64,000 bases of DNA from Hedera helix. Its lineage: Eukaryota; Streptophyta; Magnoliopsida; Apiales; Araliaceae. The translations under genes and the position numbers were made by a program. The first letter of the stretch is position 1. Each line of letters starts with the position of its first letter. The notes beneath the pieces are model-generated. The model did no database searches. It was not told the origin of the DNA and saw nothing but the letters and a program-made list of their open reading frames with translations. This document shows, one piece after another, positions 1 to 11,154 of the stretch. The DNA lies in assembly GCA_947179155.2 (NCBI GenBank), contig OX359280.1, positions 11,399,001-11,463,000 of the forward strand, read 5' to 3'.

Positions 1-780
1 GAGCAGAGCAGGAGAGGGGACGATTGCATGGGCGCGATTCAAGGAAGTATTCTTGGAGAACTACTTACCAGAGAGTACACAGGCCAGGATGGAAGTCAAA
101 TTTCTTGAACTTAAGCAGGGTAGTATGACAGTATCTGATTATGCCGCCAAGTTCAACGAATTGGCGAGATTTGCTCCACACCAGGTGGACACTGAAGTAA
201 GGAGATCAAGAAGATTTGAGCAGGGGCTGAAACCGTGGGTTTACAGTTGGGTAGCTGTTCTCCAGATTACAAATTTCGCAACATTACTGGAGAAAGCTAT
301 CATAGCTGAAGGTGGAAATGAAGCCTTAAACAAGCACAACCAAGAACGGAACAAGAAGAGAAACGATGGGGGAAACCGAAAGGGTAGCAGCGGGGGCAGT
401 AACTCGAACAAGCGCAAATGGAACAACAGTAACAGCAGTTCGGGGACACCCCAAGGAAGCGAACCAAAGAAAGCTAGTAAATGCAGTCAATGCGGGAAGA
501 ACCACACTGGGGAGTGCATGAAAGGAAGGAACGTATGCTATACTGTGGGCAAGAGGGGCACATCGCTCCTAATTGTCCCACACCTAAGAGGAAGGGTTGT
601 TTCTCCTGCGGAGCCATGGACCATCAGTTTAAGGATTGTCCGAAGAAGAAGAATACCAGAGGGAGTTCTGACTATAAGGGGAACAACAACAACAGCAAAC
701 TTACCATTGAAGGCCCGGTGCTACAGAACAACCCAACGGCACGGACTTTCAACATGACGGTGCAGGACACCGTTGAATCA
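1..780 (+). pseudogene. Ty3/gypsy gag (chromovirus/Tekay-like), 5' end outside window, frameshifted
   Basis: Capsid/nucleocapsid protein of a gypsy retrotransposon, which packages element RNA in cytoplasmic particles. The frame is open from the left window edge, so the true start lies outside. Residues before and after position 53 (WARFKEVFLENYLPES, then MTVSDYAAKFNELARFAP) match the retrotransposon gag domain of Tekay/Del-type elements. A basic, Asn/Ser-rich linker follows, then zinc knuckles (SQCGKNHTGEC and, in the next frame, YCGQEGHIAPNC and CFSCGAMDHQFKDC). A one-base loss near 545 moves the second and third knuckles into another frame, so the gene is broken. The family assignment rests on motif recognition. 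Gag and pol are normally one polyprotein in this group. Confidence 0.85.
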
Positions 781-1352
781 AAAGACGTGGTGTCAGGTAT
801 TATTCCGATCAATGATATAAATGCATATGTATTATTTGATTCGGGTGCTACCTGTTCATTTGTGTCTGATGAATTCGCTAGACGGTTGGAATTGCCTAGA
901 GAAAAACTAGGGAACCCAATGAACATAGAAGTTGCAAATAAAGAAGTCATTCATGTAGAGTATATACATAGAAATTGTTGTGCTGAAATCAGGGGTAGAA
1001 ACTAAATGTGAATTTAATTCCGATACGTTTGGGGGAGTTTGACGTTATACTTGGAATGGATTGGTTGTTTAACCACGGAGCGGTAATTGATTGTCAAAAG
1101 AAGTGTATACACCTTAAGACACCGAACAGGTCTAAGGTCGTATTTTATGGCAGCAAGTCATCTAGACAATCAACGTGTCTGACGATGATGCAGGCCAAGA
1201 AACTGTTGAAGAAAGGTTGTGTAGGGTATTTGGCTCACGTAGTGGATACACAAATGATAAATCCCGAGATGGAGCAAATACCAATAGTTAGGGAGTTCAT
1301 GGACGTATTTCCAGATGAACTGCCAGGTTTACTGCCAGATAGGGAGATATAA
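781..1352 (+). pseudogene. Ty3/gypsy aspartic protease and linker, frameshift and nonsense
   Basis: Retroviral-type aspartic protease that would cut the gag-pol polyprotein. The active-site motif VLFDSGATCSFVS lies near 835-870 and the downstream hallmark FDVILGMDWL near 1035-1065. The two halves are in different frames, so there is an indel between about 985 and 1000. The linker ends at a TAA at 1350-1352, directly before sequence that continues in the same frame into RT, so this is a nonsense change rather than a natural end. It continues the gag region on its left and the RT on its right. Confidence 0.85.
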
Positions 1353-2316
1353 TTTGTAATCGATTTGGTACCGGGGACAGCACCAATATCGAAGGCACCA
1401 TATAGGATGGCCCCGATAGAAATGAAGGAGTTAATGATTCAACTGCAGGAGTTGTTGGATAATAAGTACATTCAGCCAAGTGTTTCTCCATGGGGAGCAC
1501 CGGTGTTGTTTGTAAAGAAGAAGGATGGATCGATGAGACTGTGTATGGATTATAGAGAACTGAATAAGGTAACAATCAAGAACAAGTACTCGTTGCCACG
1601 AATTGATGATCTTTTTTATCCATTAAAAGGGGCGAAGTACTTTTCAAAGATTGACTTGAGGATTGGTTATCATCAGTTGAAAGTCAGGAAGGAGGATGTA
1701 CCCAAGACGGCATTCAGAACTCGATATGGGCATTATGAGTTTCTGGTAATGTCGTTTGGACAAACGAATGCGCCAGCCGCATTTATGGACATGATGAACA
1801 GAATATTCAAGCAGTACTTGGATAAATTTGTAGTCATGTTCATTGACGATATTCTGGTGTATTCTAAAACGAAGGAAGAGCATGCTGATCACCTAAGAGT
1901 GGTGTTGGAGATTTTACGGAAGGAGCAGTTGTATGCTAAGTTTTCAAAGTGTGAATTCTGGTTGGAGAGAGTTCAATTTTTAGGTCATGTTATTGACAAG
2001 GAGGGAGTTTCAGTGGATCCAGTGAAGGTAGAAGCGGTGATGAATTGGGAACTACCAAGGACGCCGACGGAGGTAAGAAGTTTCTTGGGGTTAGCGGGTT
2101 ACTATCGGAGATTCATCCAAGATTTTTCAAAGATAGCAACACCGTTGACAAATTTAACGAGGAAGATAGTGAAATATGTATGGACGGAGAAGTGTGAGGA
2201 GAGTTTTCAGGAGTTAAAGAAAAGACTTAGTGAAGCACCTGTATTGGCTTTACCGGACGATACGGGAGGTTTTACGGTCTACAGTGATGCATCGCACAAG
2301 GGACTTGGCTGTGTAC
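1353..2316 (+). pseudogene. Ty3/gypsy reverse transcriptase and start of RNase H, truncated
   Basis: Copies element RNA into cDNA. RT motifs occur in order: APVLFVKKKDGSMRLCMDYRELN, FSKIDLRIGYHQL, the catalytic VMFIDDILVYSK (YxDD-type FIDD box) near 1840-1870, and the thumb/connection motif RSFLGLAGYYRRFI. RNase H begins with FTVYSDASHKGLGCVL and stops dead near 2316, where sequence of the long LTR family starts. The rest of RNase H, all of integrase and any chromodomain are missing. The surviving RT frame from 1353 to 2316 has no internal stop. The sharp junction suggests a deletion between pol and an LTR, but a separate insertion cannot be excluded. Confidence 0.9.
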
Positions 2317-2739
2317 TTATCATTATATATTTAAGGTATTCACTACGGACAACCCGGCTCATCGGATAAAATTTAACATATTTGGTTGTCCGAAAATTTT
2401 ATTTAACAAATTTTTAAATTATAACCTTATTAGATTAATATTTAAATATTTTAATATTAATCTCCAATATTTAATATTTTTATAAAAATATTAAATTTAA
2501 TGTCCAAACATCATTTCTATATTTTTAGTATTTTTCTATAATTTTCTATGATTTTTAAATAATTTTTAAACATTTATTTCAATTAAAATTTAATTTTGGG
2601 GGCATTTTGGTCATTTTCGCGCCCTTAGAGACATAACCGGAATTTTCCGAAAAGTTTAGGGTCATTTTCGTAATTTTCGCGGCTTTGGGGACATGTTTGG
2701 TGTTTCTGAGAAAGGTCAAGGGCACGCTGGTAATTTTCA

Positions 2740-2905
2740 GCGTGTCGGCCGCGCAATGCGCGACCTACCTCTACCGACGCCAGCAAAACGACATCGTTTG
2801 CCGGCCGTTTTCCGATCCCCGCGCAATGCGCGGACCTTTCTCCCATACGCCCCGAAACGACGTCGTTTCGGGCCGCGTTCTGCAACAAATCTCATCCCCG
2901 CCATG
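2740..2905. other. GC-rich palindromic island in LTR copy A
   Basis: A GC-rich patch inside an otherwise very AT-rich LTR. It carries GAAACGACGTCGTTTC at 2854-2869, inside a longer perfect palindrome at 2851-2872, a near copy AAACGACATCGTTT at 2786-2799, and repeats of the type GCGCAATGCGCG. Equivalent islands occur in copies B and C. The role is unknown. An ACGT-core factor binding site or a hairpin are both possible. Confidence 0.7.
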
Positions 2906-4304
2906 CGCGGCTTTTCTTTTTTTTTTTCCTTCCAGTTTCTTTCCGGCAACAGACCCAACATGCAAAAATTATTTATTTTTGCTCTAAATTTTTTCACCAA
3001 AATTATTCTAAACATGATATAATCAACATATGTGCATCCAAAAATTATTTAGAATAATAATTCTATTTATTTACTATTTTTTCTCTAAATTATTTTATTA
3101 CATAAATACCAAAATAATTCAAAGAATATAGTATTATACCTTCCAAAGCTTAGTATTTTTCTTAAAGCTTGTTATTCCACTTCTTGACAACAAAAATTTT
3201 TCCTTTCTTGGTGGCCAGGTGGTTCGGATGGTTGGGTGTGGCGGTGATGGTGCTTGGAGGGTGGAGTAGAGAGTTATATTTGTGTGTGCATGAGTTTGTT
3301 TGTTTTTTTGCTCTCCTTTTACCTATATTTCTTTTTCTTTTTAAAGCCAACACACTTAACCAATTTGAAGGAATAATCATTTCCACCGCCTTAGACCAAT
3401 CGGCTAAATCTCTCTCTCGAACATTCCAATATTAAGCATGTAAATTAATTATTTTAATGCATTACGTAACTATTTCGTGTAATAAATATTTTATATAATA
3501 TATATAAAATATTTATTTTAATTTACCAAAAATCATAACATGATTTACTATTAATTTTAATACCTCTTTTGGGTACTTTACTTGACAAATTTTGTACACG
3601 CATAACACCATGCATGTAATTATATGAGGTAATTTATACCTCCAAAATTCATAAAATAATACATATAACGTATAAAAATTATTTTTCGTAATTTTTCACA
3701 TCGTTATTTGGACAACATGTTACCCTAACATGTTCACGTTTCCGAAATATTATTCTTCATAAAAGTCATAATAATTTAATTATGCATAAACATAATTTTT
3801 AATGAATTAAAACATTCCCTTTTCTCATTTATTTTCATTTCTCTACAGTTCACATTAATTTCTTTATATAAAAATTATATAATTTAATATTATATAATTT
3901 ATATATTTACATTCTCCTTTCTTAAATTCCTCCATAATTATCAATTAATTATATAATCAATAATTTCACATTTATTAACTCTCTCATTATTTTAATTCTC
4001 TTATGTAAATTATATAATAATTCTTATATAATTTGTATAATTATTCCCCCATTAATATTTTTCTTTAATTTCCTTATATAAATTATATACTTTATTAGTA
4101 TAGAATTTATAAAATTACTTCCTCTTCTTAAATAATCTTTAAACCTTCCCCATATTTATTGATTATTTCAATATTTCTAATTTTTCTAACTTCCACGTTC
4201 ACTTTTTATTTAACTTTGGATTAATTTAATTATTAATCCCTTAATTTCCATAATTAATGGAATTTATAATTATAAATTAAGCATGCATATTTATATATAT
4301 GCAA

Positions 4305-4308
<4 letters not shown>

Positions 4309-4387
<79 letters not shown>
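4309..4387. repeat. (TA)n microsatellite
   Basis: About 79 bp of alternating TA between GTG and ACACAC inside LTR copy A. The same site in copy B (9755-9783) is much shorter, so the tract has expanded or contracted since the copies diverged. Confidence 0.95.
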
Positions 4388-4395
<8 letters not shown>

Positions 4396-4739
4396 TCTAA
4401 TTCATACTTCTCACATTTCCACATAACATCATTTAAATAAAAATTTATGTACTTTCACAATAATTTAATTGTATAATTTATTTTATTTTTACATAAAATT
4501 TTCTCTTATTTTAATAAATTATTTTTAAACAATTTATTTACTTTCAATTATTTTAGTTCTACACTATTCGTCATGATCTCTATACGGATTTAATTTACTA
4601 ATTGAATCTCATCACATACCTTGAATCACATAAAATAAAATAATAATTAATTTAAACAACCTTGATAATTTTATCAATTGAATTCTCATTTAATATTATT
4701 AAGAAAATTCTGAAAATTCGGATCCTCACAATTATATTA

Positions 4740-4975
4740 TAGTGGTGAATTTGATTTGGGTGAAAAATGTAAGTGGATAGATTTTTAAAAGTTAGAATTT
4801 GAATTTTTGGGGGGAGGGGGGGGGGGTGGGGGAGGGGGGAAATGAGAGGTAAATTAATGACCGTTGGATGTTAAAGCCTTAAATGATTTTAGACTGTTGG
4901 ATGTTGGAACTTAAATTAATTTGAGACCGTTGAATGTTGAAGTATTGGGATGGGAGCCGCTCTGCTTTATATATA
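4740..4975 (+). repeat. Dispersed repeat R, copy 1, with G-rich tract
   Basis: About 235 bp starting GTGAATTTGATTTGGGTG, with two or three copies of GACCGTTGGATGTT-like units and ending GAGCCGCTCT followed by TA repeats. It matches 17663-17878 along its whole length. A run of Gs broken by single A or T bases at 4808-4839 is specific to this copy and could form a G-quadruplex. There is no coding potential. The element class is not recognised. Confidence 0.75.
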
Positions 4976-5106
4976 TATATATATCTCAAATCTTCGATTC
5001 GTCTCTATGTAACAACGGCACTTTGCTGATTTTGATGATTCCTATATATCATTTCCAAAGTAGAATTTTCAAAATTGGATTATTTATCAAAGCACAGGAT
5101 CTACAA
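4976..5106. other. Unassigned spacer
   Basis: 130 bp between repeat R and the next LTR, starting with a short TA repeat. No gene or repeat is recognised. Confidence 0.6.
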
Positions 5107-6860
5107 TGTAACGACCCCAAATCCGGGTTCCTTGAACCCTAGACTTGGTACGTCACGATACATCATCTTCATACATGTTCTATAACTAATGCGGAATATA
5201 TAAACATAAATTGTTTATTCTACAATATTTTCCCAAGGTTTCTAACCTTAACTTACATATATACCTTTAGATTCATAAAAAGGTTTACAAAATTACTTAC
5301 ATCATATAACAATTTAGTTATCATGCATAATACTATAATCTTGCCTTTTGCTTCTGTCTCCGTCTCTCCTTGGACATTCGTATTATTCTGAAATTTGTTA
5401 TCATGATATGGCAATAGTGAGCAACGACTTTGCTCAGCAAGTTTAAATACGATAACGATATATCATGATTGAAAGAAAGAATAAGCTTTTGGATTTTCAA
5501 CAATATAATAATTGTGAAAGAGTACGAGTCATAATTTCAATAATTGAATGACTGAATTAATTAATGTTGAGTGTCAATAATGACCATGAACAAATTTAAC
5601 TGAACCTTATGGTAATGAAGGTCATCAGCCTTTCATACCTGATGAACACATGCAACAAGCACTACGTGCGAATCAACAATTTAAAGAGGTGGAATAATTA
5701 TACAGAATTAAACCATAGCATGCTTGAAACGTAATAACTTGAGTTTGAGTTAGGAACTTGAACAATAAAATAATATATCCTGCTCGAATATAAATTGAGT
5801 AGGGTTTAGGAAACTTGCCTGTCTGCTCAGCTACAATTAATGTCTAGCTTTAACTAACTGGCTTTGAAAGACCTAACATTAATAAAGTTAGTCTAATAAT
5901 TAGTACGGCGTATTTGTACAACTATACGCTCACTAAGGAACTTATCTACCACACATAAGTACTAACACATAATTTACATCAGTTAAAACGATATTATTAA
6001 CCTTATAGACCCTCAATCAAATTAGGTTAATAATTTAATAAGTTAGAAAATAATTTTCTCAAGTGTTAAACACTTATTAAACTATTAAACAATTTATTAT
6101 AATTGTTTAAACAAAAGAGTTAAAAGACATATTCTTTATTTCATTTAATTACTATTTAACATTAATTAAATAGTAAGTAATTAACTACCTTTAGTTATTA
6201 TTTAATAATAACTTACTAGATTTATTTATTATTTAAAATTAATCAAATAATAAATAATTATATTATATTAAAAATAATCAAATATCTTTAGTTATTATTT
6301 AATAATAAATAATAACTAATTAACAAGATTCATTTATTATTTAAAGTTAATTAAATAATAAATAATAAAATTATATAATAAATACTCAACTATCATTAGT
6401 TATTATTTAATAATACATAATAACTAACTGAATTTATTTATTATTTAAAGTTAATTAAATAATAAATAATTAAATACTCAATCTTAGTTGTCTTTAATTA
6501 TTATTTAATAGTAATTAAATAATAATTAATTAATTTATCATTCTTGTTTATTATTTAATATTAATTAAATAATAATTAATTTAATCATAAATTCAGAAGA
6601 TATAATATTAAACTAACTAGATTAATATTTAAAATATTTAAATATTAATCCTAAATATTTATTATATTTGAACAATATAATATTAAACTAACTAGATTAA
6701 TATTTAAAATATTTAAATATTAATCCTAAATACTTATTATATTTAGAAAATATAATATTCAATACCTAAATATCATTTTTGTATTATTAATATTTTTGTT
6801 ATAATTTTAAATTAATTTTTAAACATTTAAATTAATTTAAATTATCCAGAATGACATTTC
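5107..6860 (+). mobile_element. Long LTR family L, copy B1 (5' part)
   Basis: Begins TGTAACGACCCCAAATCCGG, the same kind of start as the solo LTR at 28334 (TGTGACGCCCCCAAATTCGG). It shares with that copy the landmarks GCTCAGCAAGTTT, CTTGCCTGTCTGCTCAGC (5815), a long AT-hairpin block, and the end of the match at TTATCCAGAATG (about 6855). After that point it diverges into a different family member. No protein gene is present. No matching TSD was found for the 5107-10113 composite. Confidence 0.75.
6120..6760. repeat. Array of AT-rich inverted repeats in LTR copy B1
   Basis: Several successive units of the type TTATTATTTAATN(2-6)ATTAAATAATAA, spaced roughly 60-120 bp, each able to fold as a hairpin. 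A tandem duplication containing CTAACTAGATTAATATTTAAA appears at about 6612 and 6683. The same array occurs in the solo LTR at 41470-42180. Confidence 0.7.
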
Positions 6861-9800
6861 ATATTTATTATTCGTTATCTTCCTTGCGTCCAAATTTTGG
6901 TTCGTTAATGAATCTTTAATCTCCTTCTTTAATCCGTTAATTGACATTACAAACATCAATTACCAAATTTTTCGGTATAAATTTTTCTTTTTCTCAATCG
7001 TTGTATTAAAATATTTGGATATGTAAAATCCTTATATCTCGATCCTAGTCCCTGGATCGCAACCTTCACTTTTTCTTTCCTTTCTGTTACCAATATCTTA
7101 AATCTCATCATTCAAAATTTAATATCCTTTCATATCCGTATAACTATTCATTGATTTAAAATTTACAGTCATTTATTTTCATACAAATATTCCTTGTTGC
7201 ATCGTTCATAATTAAACGTATAATAATTTCTAACGTAACAATTAATTTGAACATTCACGGTTCACAATTTAACACGTCCTATTCGGACCCAACATATATG
7301 TACATACAAAATATTCATGTAACTTTGACAAATTATCCACATTGAATGAAAAATATAACAATAACGTTTCCAACCTTCTAGCCAACTCATCTCTAATTTA
7401 ATCCGATATTCTTGAAATTTATTTATTTCCTGCAAAAATGTATATTAAGCAAGTAATGAGCACAACGGCTCAGCAAGTTCAACAGTTTATGCGTCACGTA
7501 GCACATACTTTAATATGCTCAGTGTGTGTCATACATCATGTGCTTATGCTTCTACTATAGCAATATATCTTACATCTTTGCACAGAGTACACATAATTGT
7601 CATATTAGCCACAGATCACATAACACATAATTTACATGTATCTGAACAAGTATTATCATATTATATCAGTCAACAATTAACATTAAAAGACTGATAACTT
7701 GCCTGGCGTCCAGTTATTTAAATTGTTAACTCAAACCCTTAACTCGATCAACCTATGATCATAAAATAATCAAATAGTAATTATTTATCCTCTTATAATA
7801 TTAATTTAATTAATTAATACCATTTCTGGGTCAATTATTTAATAATATGGTTAATTATATTAACCTCGTTCCTTAATAAATTAATTTAACTTAATATCAT
7901 ACACCTTTAATACGGACAACCCGGCTCATTGGACAAATTTTAGCGTATTCGGTTGTCCGGATTTATATTTATTCATTTTCTAATCCTTTAAACTCATTAT
8001 ATTAATATTTAGAATATTTAAATATTAATCCCCAATATTTAATATTTTACCAAAAATATTAAATTTTATGCCCAAACATCATTTCTATATTTTTAGTATT
8101 TTTCTATGATTTTTAAACAATTTTTAAACATTTATTTCAATTAAAATCACTTCTGGGGGCATTTTAGTAATTTCCGTGCCCTTAGGGACATAACCGGAAT
8201 TTTCCAGAAAGTCCAGGGGCATTTCTGCAATTTCCGCGCGTCAAGGGACACAACCGGGATAACCTGAAAAGGTCGGGGGCACAACCGTAATTCCGCCGTG
8301 CGCGTCGGCCGCGCAATGCGCGACCTCCACCTTCACCTTCACCAAACGACGTCGTTTGGTACCTATTTCCGGAATTTTCTACCGCGCATGGCGCGGTCCT
8401 CCCTTCAGCCCCAGAAACGACGTTGTTTCTGGTCCCTGTTCACAGATACAGCGCCGCGCAATGCGCGGCATTCCCAGATTTTTTTTTTTCTCTTTCGCGA
8501 CAGTAAACCAACTTATCCAAAAATAATCCAATTTTCATCACCAAATTCACAACATAATTATTCCAAAAATCACATAATTCATAGATATACCTCTAAAAAT
8601 TATTTAGAATAATTTTCTTAATTAATTACTAATTTTTCTCAAAATTATTTTACTACTAAAAATAATAAAATAAATCCAATAATTTAATTTTCTACCTTCC
8701 TTGAAGCTTTTCTTCCCTTGATGGCACCCAAAACCTCATCTCTCTTAGTGGCCATGGAGTTTTCCGGCGGTGGCTTGGTGATGTCGGGTGGAGAAGTGGA
8801 GAAAGAGAACAAGTTTATGTTTTGTTGCCTTTTCTTCCTTATTTCTTTCATTTTTCCTTTTTTTTATTCCTTATTACATCCACATATATACTAAGCATGC
8901 ATAAATAATTTCTAAAATCCTTCCAAGTCTGCTGCCCAGCCACACAACCGACTTAATAATTCTCGAAAGTTCCAAAAAAATAGCATGCAAATTTTATTTA
9001 ATACATTACGTAAATATTTCGTGTAATAAATATTTTATATAATATATATAAAATATTTATTTTAATTCACCATAAATCATAACATGATTTATAAATAATA
9101 TTAATACCCCTTTTGGGTACTTTACTTGACAAATTTTGTACACATATAATAACATGCATATAATTATTTGAGGTAATTTATACCTCCAAAAATCATAAAA
9201 TAATTCATAGGACATAAAAATTATTTTTCACAATTTTTCACTTCGTTACTTGGACAACATGTTACATTAACATATTTACGTTTCTGAAATATTATTTTTC
9301 ATAAAAGTCATAATAATTCCATTATACATAAATATGGTTTTTAATAACTTAAAACATTCCTTTTTAAATAATTTCTTAAATTCCTTCATAATTATCACTT
9401 AATTATATAACCAAAATTATACATTTATTACTTAATCATCTTATATAAATTATATAATTAATTTTATATAATTTATATAATTATTATTTTCTTAATACAT
9501 TATTTTAATTTCCTTATATAAATTATATAATTTATCATTATATAATTTATATAATTACTTTTCTTCTCAATTAATTTTTAAGCTTCCTCCATAATTCTTG
9601 ATTAAATCTAAAATCAATAATTATAATTTTACTAATTTCCTCATTAACTTCTCATAAATTTTCGGATTAATTTAATTATTAATCCCTTAATTTTCATAAT
9701 TAATTAAATTTATAATTATCAATTAAACATGCACATTTATATATATACAAATGTGTATATATATATATATATACACACACACATCTAAATCATATATTTC

Positions 9801-10113
9801 ACATTACCACATAATACCATTCAAATATAATTTTCGTATTTCTATAATAATTTAATTGTACCATTTATTGTACCTCTACCTGAATTTCTTTTATTTCTCA
9901 TAAATTGTTTTTAAACAATTTATTTACTTTTCAATTATTTTAATTCGTCATAATTTATCATGGTCTCCGTACAAATTTAATTTACTAATTAAATCTCATC
10001 ACATACCTTAAATCACATAAAATAATAATTAATTTAACAACCTTGATAACTTTTATCAATTAAATTCTTATTTAATTTTATTAAAGAAAATCCTGAAAAT
10101 TCGGATCCTCACA
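6861..10113 (+). mobile_element. Long LTR family L, copy B2 (3' part)
   Basis: Carries its own CTCAGCAAGTTC (about 7470) and CTTGCCTGGCGTCC (7698) landmarks, so it duplicates parts already present in B1. It therefore derives from a second LTR joined to B1. From 7911 it matches copy A to the common end GGATCCTCACA (10113). It contains the palindromic GC island at 8290-8475, a short TA repeat at 9755-9783 and no gene. Confidence 0.7.
8290..8475. other. GC-rich palindromic island in LTR copy B2
   Basis: Perfect 20-bp palindrome ACCAAACGACGTCGTTTGGT at 8341-8360 and a near-perfect one around 8411-8432 (AGAAACGACGTTGTTTCT core), with GCGCAATGCGCG-type repeats. It sits at the same place in the LTR as the island in copy A. 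Confidence 0.75.
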
Positions 10114-10423
10114 TTTGTACTCGTATTGTCAAAATTTTATAAGTAGTGATATATGCACATCTTGAATTGATTGTTGCACACCTTTATATTTCAAAGAGAC
10201 TATATTACCCTTAGTTAATGTGAACTCGATGAACATATTTATCACTTATTTATTTTAATTGAAGTTATTTTTAAAACAAGTGTAAATAATTTTCTATTTT
10301 ATGTAATAACCGATTTTGTTTTGTACAATAATAATAATAAAATAAGATAATAATAAAAATAAAATAACAACTAAATGAAAATGAGGTTGAGAACTGTTTA
10401 AAAAAATTAAATTTCAGAATACG

Positions 10424-10482
<59 letters not shown>

Positions 10483-11154
10483 ATTCATGCAAATGAAAAT
10501 TTGAAATTTATTTTACCAATAAATGTGAAGAATTATTTTCAAATAATGGACTAAAAAAGAAGATGGGCTAGAAGAGAATGGACTAAAGGATATAAATAAG
10601 CCACTTGAATATTAATTTAAGCCAAGTCCATGAACCAAGTCACTTAGGTGTATGCATAGATGTTACACCAAGTCCATGAGGTGAAATCCAAGTCCATGAA
10701 GTGTAACTAGCAAGAGCCCAAGTTCATTAAGCTAGTAGTCTATGAAGTTAAGCCCAAGATGGTTGGCCTAAGTCTAGAATTCTCTTAAATGCACATGGGA
10801 TAATATTGCATGGATAAGGAAGAAAAAAATAATACAGAGGGAACATAGGGGGGGACACCCGGCCACCTAAGGTAAATGAGGGAGTAATTGTAGTCATTTA
10901 ATGAACCTTTGAGTTGGCAATATATTTACCAAGCAAATAAAATAAAGGAAATGAAAAATACATCACATGGGATAAAGCAAAGGGGGCAAAATCGGCTCAT
11001 GGACGAGAGGATAAGGATTTGCAATATTTTTTTTAAAGAAAGTTCAAGAACATTGACCATCTTTGACCACTTTTAAAATTAAGCATACTTCCGTAATTAA
11101 AGAAAAGAAAAGAGAAAGGAAAAAAAAACAAGAACCAAGAGAGATAGAAAAGTC
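10114..11154. other. Unassigned AT-rich DNA with (TA)n at 10428-10479
   Basis: No gene is recognised. Besides the TA tract, several repeats of AAGTCCATGA occur near 10624-10700. The end is purine-rich. It may be decayed LTR sequence, but no boundary is visible. Confidence 0.6.

Larger units (their letters stand above)
2317..4730 (+). mobile_element. Partial long LTR (family L, copy A), 3' part
   Basis: Aligns by eye, from TACGGACAACCCGGCTCAT to CGGATCCTCACA, with 7911-10113, including shared AT-rich blocks and a GC-rich palindromic island. It ends in CA like an LTR 3' end. The 5' part of the LTR is missing and pol sequence abuts it. There is no gene inside. Short ORFs in the GC island and around 3170-3435 look accidental. 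Because it follows a gypsy pol in the same orientation, it may be the 3' LTR of that element, but no polypurine tract or TSD survives to prove it. Confidence 0.7.

Noticed and set aside
2625..3022. Overlapping Arg-rich ORFs in LTR copy A
   Set aside because: They come from the GC-rich palindromic island. Three or more frames are open at once and none is conserved in copy B or C.
10271..10492. Minus-strand ORF with long Ile-Tyr repeat
   Set aside because: It is a translation of the (TA)n tract.
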